IMG/VR virus record: IMGVR_UViG_3300050029_000047
Span: 1-28,306 of that record
Source of the DNA: a virus
Length of the DNA: 28,306 bases
Direction: 5' to 3' (one strand)
Part shown: positions 20,304 through 28,088 of the stretch, one piece after another
Layout: every line of letters starts with the position of its first letter
How positions within the stretch are numbered: position 1 is the first letter of the stretch
The notes under the pieces: generated by a model
Seen by the model: the letters and a program-made list of their open reading frames with translations, nothing else
Databases searched by the model: none
What the model was told of the DNA's origin: nothing
Position numbers and translations under genes: made by a program

Positions 20304-21098
20304 TTGTTTATGAACATCGCGCAGCTAAACATCGAGCTATCCAGCCGCTGCGACCGGAATACGCTGTGCGGCTTCTGCGGTCACCAGGATCGCAAGACGA
20401 ATCCGAACCTCAAGCTCGGGGATATGGACTTCGCCATGCTTCAATCCATTGCCGAGCAGGTTCCAGCAGACACAATCATTTCATTTCACAGGGACGGAGA
20501 CCCGCTTGTATATCCACGGCTCAGAGAAGCATTGCAATTGTTCCGCCATCATCCAACGAGTATTGTCACTCACGGCGAAGTATTGGGGCGTCGTGCTGCG
20601 GAAATAATAGACAACTGCACCACGGTCACGGTCAGCGTGATACCGAACGATAAGGACCGAACATTGCAGCTTGAGTCCGTGCGCGCATTCCTCGCCGCCA
20701 AAGGTGATCGACCGCCACAATTGCAACTGAAAGCGGTCGGTAATGTGGACGATATTTCGGCTTACGAATCCCTTGGCGTGCCGATCATCGGGCGTTCCCT
20801 GCACAACAAGCGCGTGAATCAGAACTATCAATCCGCTCCGTCCATCCCTGAAATCCGTGTCTGCTTGGACTTCCTCAGTCGCCCGACCGTGGACTGGCAG
20901 GGCCGCATGTTCTGTTGCAACCGCTTGGACACATCGGACGCTGGCCTGATCGGGGATTTGCGCCAGGACACGCTAAGGAATGTCTGGAATGGGCCTAGAA
21001 GGCGCGCAATGCTCGAAGCGCACCTCGCGGGAAGGCGCGACCTTGCGAACGCTCTATGCGCTTCCTGCACGTTTTGGGGAATACCGTCAGAAACTTGA
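20304..21098 (+). CDS. Radical SAM/SPASM-like enzyme
   Basis: 264 residues from TTG 20304 (GGAG 7 nt upstream); ATG 20310 is the alternative. The N-terminus LNIELSSRCDRNTLCGFCGH gives Cys16, Cys22 and Cys25: a CX5CX2C cluster motif instead of the usual CX3CX2C. A TIISFHRDGDPLVYP strand-loop fits the TIM-barrel GE region. C-terminal cysteines (187, 204, 205, 252, 255), with DWQGRMFCCNR, GDLRQDTLRNVWNG and CASC, match a SPASM-type auxiliary cluster domain. Such enzymes use S-adenosylmethionine radicals on peptides, sugars or metabolites. Substrate unknown. Confidence 0.8.
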   Translation: MFMNIAQLNIELSSRCDRNTLCGFCGHQDRKTNPNLKLGDMDFAMLQSIAEQVPADTIISFHRDGDPLVYPRLREALQLFRHHPTSIVTHGEVLGRRAAEIIDNCTTVTVSVIPNDKDRTLQLESVRAFLAAKGDRPPQLQLKAVGNVDDISAYESLGVPIIGRSLHNKRVNQNYQSAPSIPEIRVCLDFLSRPTVDWQGRMFCCNRLDTSDAGLIGDLRQDTLRNVWNGPRRRAMLEAHLAGRRDLANALCASCTFWGIPSET

Positions 21099-21123
21099 CA
21101 GTGTTGTAAATTCGGCATATAAA
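21095..21123 (+). promoter_or_regulatory. Strong sigma70 promoter before the co-chaperonin/packaging operon
   Basis: TTGACA (21095-21100), a 17-bp spacer and TATAAA (21118-21123). The -35 box overlaps the stop of the radical SAM gene. The predicted start is about 25 nt before GTG 21154. It should drive the GroES-like, terminase, portal and scaffold genes. Confidence 0.75.
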
Positions 21124-21153
21124 GCCGCTAATCCGCTTTGCCTTGGAGGCATC

Positions 21154-21468
21154 GTGTTCCGCCCTTTGTCCGACTACATCCTGGTTCGCCCCATTCCACG
21201 AAAGCAATCCGACCTGCTGTGGGTAGCGCCTGAGAAATTCAATCGCGGCGTCGTCCTCGCTTGCGGTCCTGGTGAGCGGCTCAAGAAAAAGAACGGTGAA
21301 GAGACCGGCGCAATCCGTCAGATGGAAGTTAAGCCTGGTGACTTCATCACTTACGGCGACCTGGATTGGATATTCCCCAAGTTCGACGAAGGCGGCGTTG
21401 AATATCGCATCTTGCAGGAAAAGGATGTGACGTTCATTTCCGAGCAGCCTTTCGAGCAGGCCGCGTAA
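21154..21468 (+). CDS. GroES-like co-chaperonin
   Basis: 104 residues from GTG 21154 with GGAGG 4 nt upstream. It reads FRPLSDYILVRPIPRKQSD, then NRGVVLACGPGE, an acidic/basic mobile-loop region, VKPGDFITYGD and EYRILQEKDVTFI. This order matches GroES/Cpn10, including the RPLxDxxLVRP opening and the KPGDxxxYxD strand. T4 gp31 and related phage co-chaperonins replace GroES to fold large capsid proteins in GroEL. It is the first gene of the packaging and head operon, which supports a role in coat folding. Stop overlaps the next gene as TAATG. Confidence 0.85.
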   Translation: MFRPLSDYILVRPIPRKQSDLLWVAPEKFNRGVVLACGPGERLKKKNGEETGAIRQMEVKPGDFITYGDLDWIFPKFDEGGVEYRILQEKDVTFISEQPFEQAA

Positions 21469-21782
21469 TGTCTGAGGCCGACGGCAGGTTTGAAGTAGGG
21501 AAAGGCGGTAAAGGCGCACCGCTCGGCAATCACAACGCGACGAAGAACAAGCCGTTCTGGGAAGCGGTAACGCGGGCGATTAAGCAGGAGGATGGCAAGC
21601 GCTTGCGCGAAGCCGCAGAGCAACTGCTGACAGCGGCAGCGAATGGCGAACCGTGGGCAATCAATACGCTGGCCGATAGACTGGACGGCAAGGCGCATCA
21701 AAGCGTTGATATCGCCAACCCGGACGGAACCGGGATATTCACGCATATCGAGCGCGTGATCCTAAAGAATGACAAAGCTTAG
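21468..21782 (+). CDS. Terminase small subunit-like protein
   Basis: 104 residues. It starts MSEADGRFEVGKGGKGAPLG and contains NHNATKNKPFW followed by helices (AIKQEDGKRLREAAEQLL, GEPWAINTLADRLDGKAHQ). This is a common type of small protein immediately before phage large terminases, usually annotated as small terminase or DNA-binding. It would recognise the pac site and recruit the large subunit. It overlaps the large-subunit gene by 14 nt and starts inside the co-chaperonin stop. Confidence 0.7.
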   Translation: MSEADGRFEVGKGGKGAPLGNHNATKNKPFWEAVTRAIKQEDGKRLREAAEQLLTAAANGEPWAINTLADRLDGKAHQSVDIANPDGTGIFTHIERVILKNDKA

Positions 21783-22986
21783 GATAGAGACTGCGCCCGC
21801 CTTCGAGTGTCTGCTCTATCCGGCCCGCTACAAGGGCGCACACGGCGGACGCGGTTCAGCAAAATCCCATTTCTTCGCCGGGTTGATGATTGAGGAAAAC
21901 ATCGCCCGCAAGCAGGATAATGTGTGCTTGCGCGAGATGCAGAAGTCTTTGCAATTCTCGGTTAAGAAACTGCTAGAGCAGAAGATTGAGGATATGAATG
22001 CGGGCATCTATTTCGAGGTGCAGGACAAGCGCATTCTGACCCGGCATAACGGCGTGATCATCTTTGAGGGGATGCAAAATCAGACAGCCGAAAGTATCAA
22101 ATCGCTTGAAGCTTTCGACCGCGCATGGTTCGAGGAAGCGCAAACCGCGAGTCAAAAAAGTATTGATATCTTGCGCCCCACAATCAGAAAGCCCGGTTCA
22201 GAAATGTGGTTCAGTTGGAACCCGAACAAGGCGACCGATCCTGTGGATGCGCTTCTACGCAGCAAAGTTCCGCCGCCTGATAGCGTGGTTATCGAGGTAA
22301 GCTACCGTGACAATCCGTGGCTCCCTGATGTTCTGATTCAGGAAATAGCATATGACCAGAAACGTGATCTGGATAAGTTCGCCCACGTCTGGCTTGGTGG
22401 ATATCAGAAGCATTCCGGAGCTAGAGTCTTTACAAACTGGCGCGTTGATGAGTTTGATTCTCCCGTCGGTTCATTATTTCGGATGGGAGCTGATTGGGGA
22501 TTTTCGGTCGATCCGTCATGTCTTATCCGAGGTTACACGGAGGGACGCACCTTGTACGTGGACCATGAAGCCTGGATGATTGGCTGCGAGATAGACCAAC
22601 TTCCAGACCTATTTGACCGTGTGCCAGATTCCCGCAAATGGTTCATCACCGCAGACAGCGCACGGCCCGAGACAATCAGCTACATGCAGAACCACGGCTA
22701 CCCGAAGATAAACGCCGCGATCAAGGGGCCGAAGTCAATCGAGGATGGCGTTGAATTCCTGAAGTCCTATGACATCGTTGTGCATCCGCGCTGCACACAC
22801 GTCATTGACGAACTATCGAGCTACAGCTACAAGATTGATCCGCAGACTGAGCAAGTGCTGCCGGTGCTTGAGGATAAGAAGAATCATACTATAGACGCGC
22901 TGCGTTATGCCTGCGAGGGATTGAGGCGCGCCCGCAAACCGGCTCCACCGCAGAAGGTGGAAGAACCTATGGGATGGATGAGTTAG
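21769..22986 (+). CDS. terL: Terminase large subunit
   Basis: 405 residues. The ATPase part has Walker A GGRGSAKS (26-33) and a Walker B-like FDRAWFEEA. The nuclease part has GADWGFSVDPS, FITADSARPET and KNHTIDALRYA, three acidic motifs of the RNase H-like nuclease. This matches the PBSX-type large terminase family (about 400-450 residues). It powers DNA packaging into the procapsid through the portal encoded two genes on and cuts the concatemer. The ATG lies inside the small-subunit gene. Confidence 0.92.
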   Translation: MTKLRIETAPAFECLLYPARYKGAHGGRGSAKSHFFAGLMIEENIARKQDNVCLREMQKSLQFSVKKLLEQKIEDMNAGIYFEVQDKRILTRHNGVIIFEGMQNQTAESIKSLEAFDRAWFEEAQTASQKSIDILRPTIRKPGSEMWFSWNPNKATDPVDALLRSKVPPPDSVVIEVSYRDNPWLPDVLIQEIAYDQKRDLDKFAHVWLGGYQKHSGARVFTNWRVDEFDSPVGSLFRMGADWGFSVDPSCLIRGYTEGRTLYVDHEAWMIGCEIDQLPDLFDRVPDSRKWFITADSARPETISYMQNHGYPKINAAIKGPKSIEDGVEFLKSYDIVVHPRCTHVIDELSSYSYKIDPQTEQVLPVLEDKKNHTIDALRYACEGLRRARKPAPPQKVEEPMGWMS

Positions 22987-22989
22987 GCT

Positions 22990-23220
22990 ATGAACAACAA
23001 TGACCCGTTTGTGTTGATGGCACGCACTGAAAAGGCAATGACAAAGCCTAATCTTGAATTGGACATGCTGCGCAACTTTTATGCTTGTTGGGAATCCCTG
23101 CATGATATCAAAGGAGATAAGCGTAATCCTGAGATAAGATCGCAATACGAAAATGCAGCGCAAGCCTTAGTTGACGCGGCGCATCCATTGCGGGCATTGA
23201 GGAAAGATAATGGCAACTGA
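22990..23220 (+). CDS. Small helical protein between terminase and portal
   Basis: 76 residues starting MNNNDPFVLMARTEKAMTKP, then helices (LDMLRNFYACWESLHDIKG, YENAAQALVDAAHPLRALRK). It starts 4 nt after the terminase stop and overlaps the portal start by 11 nt. Short proteins at this place are common in podophages; no function is known to me. Confidence 0.6.
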   Translation: MNNNDPFVLMARTEKAMTKPNLELDMLRNFYACWESLHDIKGDKRNPEIRSQYENAAQALVDAAHPLRALRKDNGN

Positions 23221-25291
23221 CGTACAAGAGGCAATTGAATTCCTGCGCGTTGCCAATGACGCGAGTTCGGACAATGTAGCGCGCGGCGAACTAGCCCTAC
23301 GCTTTCGATACGGCGACCAGTGGCCTGCGTATGCTTCCGCCTCTCGTGGTCTGGAACGCCCGCAGTTGACGATCAACGAGACGAACACGTACATCAAGAA
23401 AGTCTGCAATCAGCAGAGACAGCAGAGGCCGAGGGGAAAGGCATCTCCGGTTGATAGCTTTGCCGATCCGAAGATTGCCAAGGTCATTACCGGGCTTGGA
23501 AGGCATTGCGAAGTGAATAGCGATGCAGACAATGCTTACGATACCGCATTTGACTTCGCTGCAACGATTGGCTGGGGCTATTGGCGCATTCGTACCGACT
23601 ATATCAGCGAGGATCGGTTCGATCAGGACGTATTCATTGATGTGGTCAATAACCCGCTAGGCGTCCGGTTTGACCCTGATAGCATCCTGCCTGACGGTTC
23701 AGACGCCGAAAGATGCTTGCTGCCAACATGGATACCGAAGGCGCGATTCAAGAAAGAATGGCCCGGTGCGCAGCAGTCAGACTTCCAGATGGGCGATGGG
23801 AATAATGTACAGGATTGGATGACAACGAATGATGTATTGATTGCCGAGTTTTTCAAGGTCGAGCGCAAAGCCGCCAAGCTGGTGATGCTGTCTGACGGTA
23901 ATCCGGTATGGGAAGATGAGGCCAAGAGACTGTACGAATCCGGCCTACTCGCCATGCATGGCCTTACCGTTGCAGGCGAACGCGACAGCTTCAAGCGCAT
24001 CGTGAAGTGGGTAAAGCAGTCCGGTGCTGATGTACTTGAGGAAAAGACGCTACCGGGCCGCTGGATTCCAGTGGTTCCGGTCTATTGGTCAAGGGTTCGC
24101 ATTGACGGCAAGGACGTTATCCGAGGCCTGGTCTATGACGCTATGGACCCGCAGCGCATGGTGAACTTCTGGCAGACTAGCATCACGGAAACGCTTGCCT
24201 TAGCGCCTAAGCCGAAATGGTTGATAGCTGAAGGGCAGGACGAAGGCCACGAGGTAGAGTGGAAGAATGCCAATATGTCAGCGACTCCGACACTGCGGTA
24301 CAAGCCTACGGACGTAACCGGAAAGCCTGTAGCTCCGCCGCAGCGCATAGCGCCTGAGCCGCCCCCCTCTGGAGCGATAGAAGCCGCTTTCCTTGCCTCG
24401 CAGAACCTATCCCGTGTGATGGGCATATTCGACCCAGGCGTGCGTGGTGGCGCACAGCACAAGTCAGACAAGACGCTGAACGCAGAGCAAGGCCAGTCGG
24501 AAATGACTAACTTCGACGGCTACGATAATCTAGTCAGGTCGATCAAGCATAGCTGGCGCATCATGCTGTCCTACTTCCCTGTGGTCTATGACACGCAGCG
24601 AGCCGCTAGGATCATAGGTGCAGATGGGCGCGAGGAAATGGTTACGCTCAATGAGCGCACGCAGCAACGGGACGAGACCGGGCAGGCTATAGAAAAGGTG
24701 CTGAACGATATCACTGTAGGCACCTATGATGTGGTGATGGAAACCGGCCCGGGCTATCAGACGCAGCGCAAGGAAGGCGTTGTTGCAATGATGGAACTGT
24801 TGAACACGCCATTGGGTGAGAAAGTCGCGCAGGTTGGAGATGATCTTGTAGTCCGTGAAATGGACTTCCCAGGCGCTGATGTGCTCGCCGACCGCCTAGC
24901 CGCGGCTAATCCTCTAAGCCAAGTGGACGAAAAGAGCGATATACCGCCTAAAGTACAGATGCAGTTGAAAGCGCAAGAACAGCAGATTCAGCAACTACAG
25001 CAGCAATTGCAAGCTGCTGGCATGGAAATCAAGTTCAAGGCAGGGATTGCCGACAAGAAGAATCAGACTGATCTAGCTAAGGCGCACATGGCCGCAGTAA
25101 CCAAGGTGCACGACACAGAAACGTGGGCCGCGCAGGATAGCAAGCAATCTGACAAAGACAATGAAACGAAAGTGCTAGTCGAGGAAATCAAGGGCCATAT
25201 CGCCCTTCTGCTTGCGAGGATTGATGAGCGTACAGCAGAGAAAACCGCAGAGAAAGCTGAGAAATCCGAGAAACAGGAGGCAACACAATGA
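23210..25291 (+). CDS. P22-like portal protein
   Basis: 693 residues, in the size range of P22 gp1 (725), with GAGGAAAG just before ATG. Portal-type sequence blocks include FRYGDQWPAYASASRGLERP, QLTINETNTYIKKVCNQQRQ, YWSRVRIDGKDVIRGLVYDA and MGIFDPGVRGGAQHKSDK. The last ~110 residues are a Q/E/K-rich coiled coil (KAQEQQIQQLQQQLQAAG onward), a barrel or tail-like extension seen in this family. It forms the dodecameric ring through which DNA enters and leaves the head. The stop overlaps the next ATG (ATGA). Confidence 0.9.
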   Translation: MATDVQEAIEFLRVANDASSDNVARGELALRFRYGDQWPAYASASRGLERPQLTINETNTYIKKVCNQQRQQRPRGKASPVDSFADPKIAKVITGLGRHCEVNSDADNAYDTAFDFAATIGWGYWRIRTDYISEDRFDQDVFIDVVNNPLGVRFDPDSILPDGSDAERCLLPTWIPKARFKKEWPGAQQSDFQMGDGNNVQDWMTTNDVLIAEFFKVERKAAKLVMLSDGNPVWEDEAKRLYESGLLAMHGLTVAGERDSFKRIVKWVKQSGADVLEEKTLPGRWIPVVPVYWSRVRIDGKDVIRGLVYDAMDPQRMVNFWQTSITETLALAPKPKWLIAEGQDEGHEVEWKNANMSATPTLRYKPTDVTGKPVAPPQRIAPEPPPSGAIEAAFLASQNLSRVMGIFDPGVRGGAQHKSDKTLNAEQGQSEMTNFDGYDNLVRSIKHSWRIMLSYFPVVYDTQRAARIIGADGREEMVTLNERTQQRDETGQAIEKVLNDITVGTYDVVMETGPGYQTQRKEGVVAMMELLNTPLGEKVAQVGDDLVVREMDFPGADVLADRLAAANPLSQVDEKSDIPPKVQMQLKAQEQQIQQLQQQLQAAGMEIKFKAGIADKKNQTDLAKAHMAAVTKVHDTETWAAQDSKQSDKDNETKVLVEEIKGHIALLLARIDERTAEKTAEKAEKSEKQEATQ

Positions 25292-26319
25292 CTGATGCAG
25301 TAGAAGTACAAGCCCCGCCGATTGGTGCCGTAGAAGGGCGTCCCGGCGTGACAGTCGTAACGCAAGAGAATTGGAACGGTTACGTTGATCAGCAAGTCGG
25401 CGCGCCTGCCGAGGTTGTCGTAAATGATGATCTCGAGGAAGTTGCAGCCGCAGAAGCCGCGGTTATTGAGGAACAGCAAGCCGCCGCGAAGGTTGAAGCA
25501 GAAGCGCCTAAAGAGGGAGACATTAAAGGCGCGGACGTATTCTTCAAGGGTAAATGGGTAAAGAAGCATGACTTCAATTACCGCGTCCACCTGAAAACCG
25601 GGGAAGCTAAGGCCGAACTACAGGCCAAGATAGACGCAACAGCAGCCGAAGCCAAGACAGCCAAGGAAACCGCCGCTACCGCCGCCAAGGAGCGTGACGA
25701 GCTCCGCGCCAAGTATGAGCCGCCCGCATCGCTTGATCCTGGCGCAGAGCCGAACGAAGCCAATTATCAGGATATGGCGAAATTCAAAGCAGACTATCGT
25801 GAATGGGCAGCTAAATCTGCGCGAGCCGAGGATTCAAAGCAGCGTCAGGAAGCGCAGGCAAAAGCAGATACAGAAGCAGCGACGAAACGCTGGCGGGCAT
25901 CTGAGGCAGAACTGACCGCAGAAATACCAGACTATGCGCAACGGCTTGCCAATGCTCCGGGCGCAGCTATCGGCGTATCCAATGAATTACGCGACGCCAT
26001 TTTCGATAGCGACAACGGGCCGCGCCTGCGCCTGCATTTAGCCGAGAATCCGGAAGTCTTGCGGGCGTTGCTCGAAATGCCGGTAGGTAGAATGATGAAA
26101 CAGGTCGGAAAACTAGAGGACTCTATGGGTAAAGTAGAAGTCGCTCCGGCCAAGAAAGGCAATACGCTGGCCGATGTGCAAATGTCTAAGGCACCCGCGC
26201 CAATTACTCCTATTCGTGGGGGCAATGTTGTCACCGGCCTGAAGATCGACGCGGCAGGAAATTGGACCGGAACACCAGAGGAATTCAAAGCAGCGAGGCT
26301 GGCCGGAAAGATCAAGTAG
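25288..26319 (+). CDS. Scaffold-type head assembly protein
   Basis: 343 residues, acidic and A/E/K-rich, with a long predicted coiled coil (ELQAKIDATAAEAKTAKET and onward). It contains DVFFKGKWVKKHDFNYRVHL and ends with GNWTGTPEEFKAARLAGKIK. Charge, composition and position between portal and coat genes match P22-like scaffolding proteins, which direct coat assembly and then leave the head. It starts inside the portal stop. Its stop overlaps the GTG start of the NeuA-like gene by one base, tying that foreign-looking gene into the head operon. Confidence 0.75.
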   Translation: MTDAVEVQAPPIGAVEGRPGVTVVTQENWNGYVDQQVGAPAEVVVNDDLEEVAAAEAAVIEEQQAAAKVEAEAPKEGDIKGADVFFKGKWVKKHDFNYRVHLKTGEAKAELQAKIDATAAEAKTAKETAATAAKERDELRAKYEPPASLDPGAEPNEANYQDMAKFKADYREWAAKSARAEDSKQRQEAQAKADTEAATKRWRASEAELTAEIPDYAQRLANAPGAAIGVSNELRDAIFDSDNGPRLRLHLAENPEVLRALLEMPVGRMMKQVGKLEDSMGKVEVAPAKKGNTLADVQMSKAPAPITPIRGGNVVTGLKIDAAGNWTGTPEEFKAARLAGKIK

Positions 26320-26969
26320 TGGTCACAATTATTCCGGCGCGGGGCGGCAGCAAGGGGCTACCCGGTAAAAATATCCGCATGTTCTGCGGCAAGCCGCTCT
26401 TAGCGTGGTCAATCCTGCAAGCGCCGGAACCGGTCTATGTTTCCTCGGATGACGATGAAATCCTGGCCGTAGCGCGTGAATATGGGGCCACAGGCATCAA
26501 ACGACCGCCTGAGCTTGCCACTGATACCGCCTCAAGCGAAAGCGCGTTGCTGCACGCCCTAGACACGATTGGCGATGTGGATAAAGTCGTATTCCTGCAA
26601 CCTACTTCGCCTCTTCGCTGGCATACGGACGCAGTCCGGGCGATCAAACTATTCGACGATAGCGGCGCGGATTCACTCTTTTCCTGCTGCGAATTGGAGG
26701 ATTTCTGCGCGTGGACTGAGGATAACGGAACCTTACGCGGATTGACATTTGACCCGTTCAATCGCGGCCGTAGGCAGGATCGCAAGCCGATCCACCTTGA
26801 AAATGGTTCAATCTACATCTTTAAGCCTGAAGTCCTACGAAAAGGCAACCGGCTAGGCGGGAAAGTGGTGCGTTACCCTATGCAATACTGGCAATCTTTC
26901 GAGATTGACGATCAAGAGACGTTTGACCTATGCCGCTTCTATTTCAGGCGCAAGGAACTAGACCTATGA
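26319..26969 (+). CDS. NeuA-like CMP-acylneuraminate cytidylyltransferase
   Basis: 216 residues from GTG 26319. The nucleotide-binding motif IIPARGGSKGLPGKN (4-18) is the hallmark of CMP-sialate synthetases and relatives. VVFLQPTSPLR, LENGSIYIFKP and SFEIDDQETFDLCRFY follow in the usual order. Such enzymes transfer CMP from CTP to a keto-acid sugar such as sialic, legionaminic or pseudaminic acid, giving the donor used by sialyltransferases. It overlaps the scaffold stop (TAGTG) and the next ATG (ATGA). The NeuB homologue at 19118 could supply its substrate. Confidence 0.87.
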   Translation: MVTIIPARGGSKGLPGKNIRMFCGKPLLAWSILQAPEPVYVSSDDDEILAVAREYGATGIKRPPELATDTASSESALLHALDTIGDVDKVVFLQPTSPLRWHTDAVRAIKLFDDSGADSLFSCCELEDFCAWTEDNGTLRGLTFDPFNRGRRQDRKPIHLENGSIYIFKPEVLRKGNRLGGKVVRYPMQYWQSFEIDDQETFDLCRFYFRRKELDL

Positions 26970-27922
26970 GGCTCGTCAATTTCAATGGGCAGTTGATTCC
27001 GGAGTCGCGCGCCAAGATTAGCATTTACGATTCAGCGCTCATGTTTGGTGACATGGTATTCGAGATGACGCGCTCATTCAACGGCAAGCAATTCAAGCTG
27101 CGCGAGCATCTGGAGCGCCTCTATTCCGGAATCAAGATACTGCGTATTCCTGTCGGTATCGACATTGACGAAATGGAACGCCGCTGCCACGAAACACAAG
27201 AGGCTAACCAATTCGCTCCGGATGATGAGCATCGGCTGATGATAGATGTTTCGCGTGGAACGCTAGGTATATATCAGGATGTGGTCGGGCTACACAAAGG
27301 CCCGAATATAATCATTTCCGACTTCCCATTGCGCTGGACTGTTGCCGGCATGGGCCATCTTTTCGATTCCGGCATCAATGCGGTTATTCCAAGCCAGCGG
27401 GCCATACCGGCGAGCTTGCTTGACCCTAAGATCAAGAACCGCAGCCGGATTCACTATCAGATGGCAAATATCGAAGTTTCGCAGACTATGGGCGAGGATA
27501 ATTGGGCGCTATTGCTTGATCCTGATGGAAATATTGCAGAGGGAACGGGGGATAACTTTTTCATCATCAAAGATGGTTCCCTGATAACACCGGAACCGCG
27601 CAATATTCTGAGGGGGATTAGCAGGGATTACGTTATGCGTTTAGCTGGCTTGCAGGAATTGGGTTTAGAAGTAGTGGAGCGCAATATCAGCCCTTACGAC
27701 GTATATACCGCCGATGAAGCATTTATGACTGGCACGCCGTTCTGTATGCTGCCGGTCTGTACGCTGAATGGTATTCCGATTGGATGCGGCACGCCGGGGA
27801 CATACTATCAATCGATCCTTGGATATTGGTCAACTTTCGCCGGCGTGGACATAAAAGCACAAATCAAGGCTTGGGATAGCGGGAAAGCGGGAAATGGCCC
27901 AACTCCGTACCAATTCGCCTAG
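26966..27922 (+). CDS. Class IV (fold-type IV) PLP-dependent aminotransferase
   Basis: 318 residues from ATG 26966, which overlaps the NeuA stop. The N-terminus (FNGQLIPESRAKISIYDSAL, then MFGDMVFEMTRSF) and REHLERLYSG fit the branched-chain/D-amino acid aminotransferase family. Lys157 in KIKNRSRIHYQMANIE is the probable PLP-binding lysine. Downstream are NIAEGTGDNFFIIKDG, TPEPRNILRGISRDYV and DEAFMTGTPFCMLPV, in family order. Members act on amino acids and keto acids; the nonulosonic pathways I know use DegT-type enzymes instead, so the substrate here is open. Last gene before the coat promoter. Confidence 0.88.
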   Translation: MRLVNFNGQLIPESRAKISIYDSALMFGDMVFEMTRSFNGKQFKLREHLERLYSGIKILRIPVGIDIDEMERRCHETQEANQFAPDDEHRLMIDVSRGTLGIYQDVVGLHKGPNIIISDFPLRWTVAGMGHLFDSGINAVIPSQRAIPASLLDPKIKNRSRIHYQMANIEVSQTMGEDNWALLLDPDGNIAEGTGDNFFIIKDGSLITPEPRNILRGISRDYVMRLAGLQELGLEVVERNISPYDVYTADEAFMTGTPFCMLPVCTLNGIPIGCGTPGTYYQSILGYWSTFAGVDIKAQIKAWDSGKAGNGPTPYQFA

Positions 27923-27925
27923 ATG

Positions 27926-27954
27926 TTGACAATTCGACAGTTTAGGCATTTAAT
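27926..27954 (+). promoter_or_regulatory. Near-consensus sigma70 promoter for the coat gene
   Basis: TTGACA (27926-27931), a 17-bp spacer and TTTAAT (27949-27954). It begins 4 nt after the aminotransferase stop and would give a ~130-nt leader before ATG 28089. It should allow high, separate expression of coat protein. Confidence 0.72.
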
Positions 27955-28088
27955 GCCGTAATTGCAGCGGTTTCCGGCGTCCCTGCCGCCATAGTTTCAT
28001 TACGCCCGCCCAGCGTCACCGGGCTTGCGCGATTGCTCCGTGAGATTTGAGCTAAGGCTTACTTTCTCAACTTTTGGAGCAATCCGCA

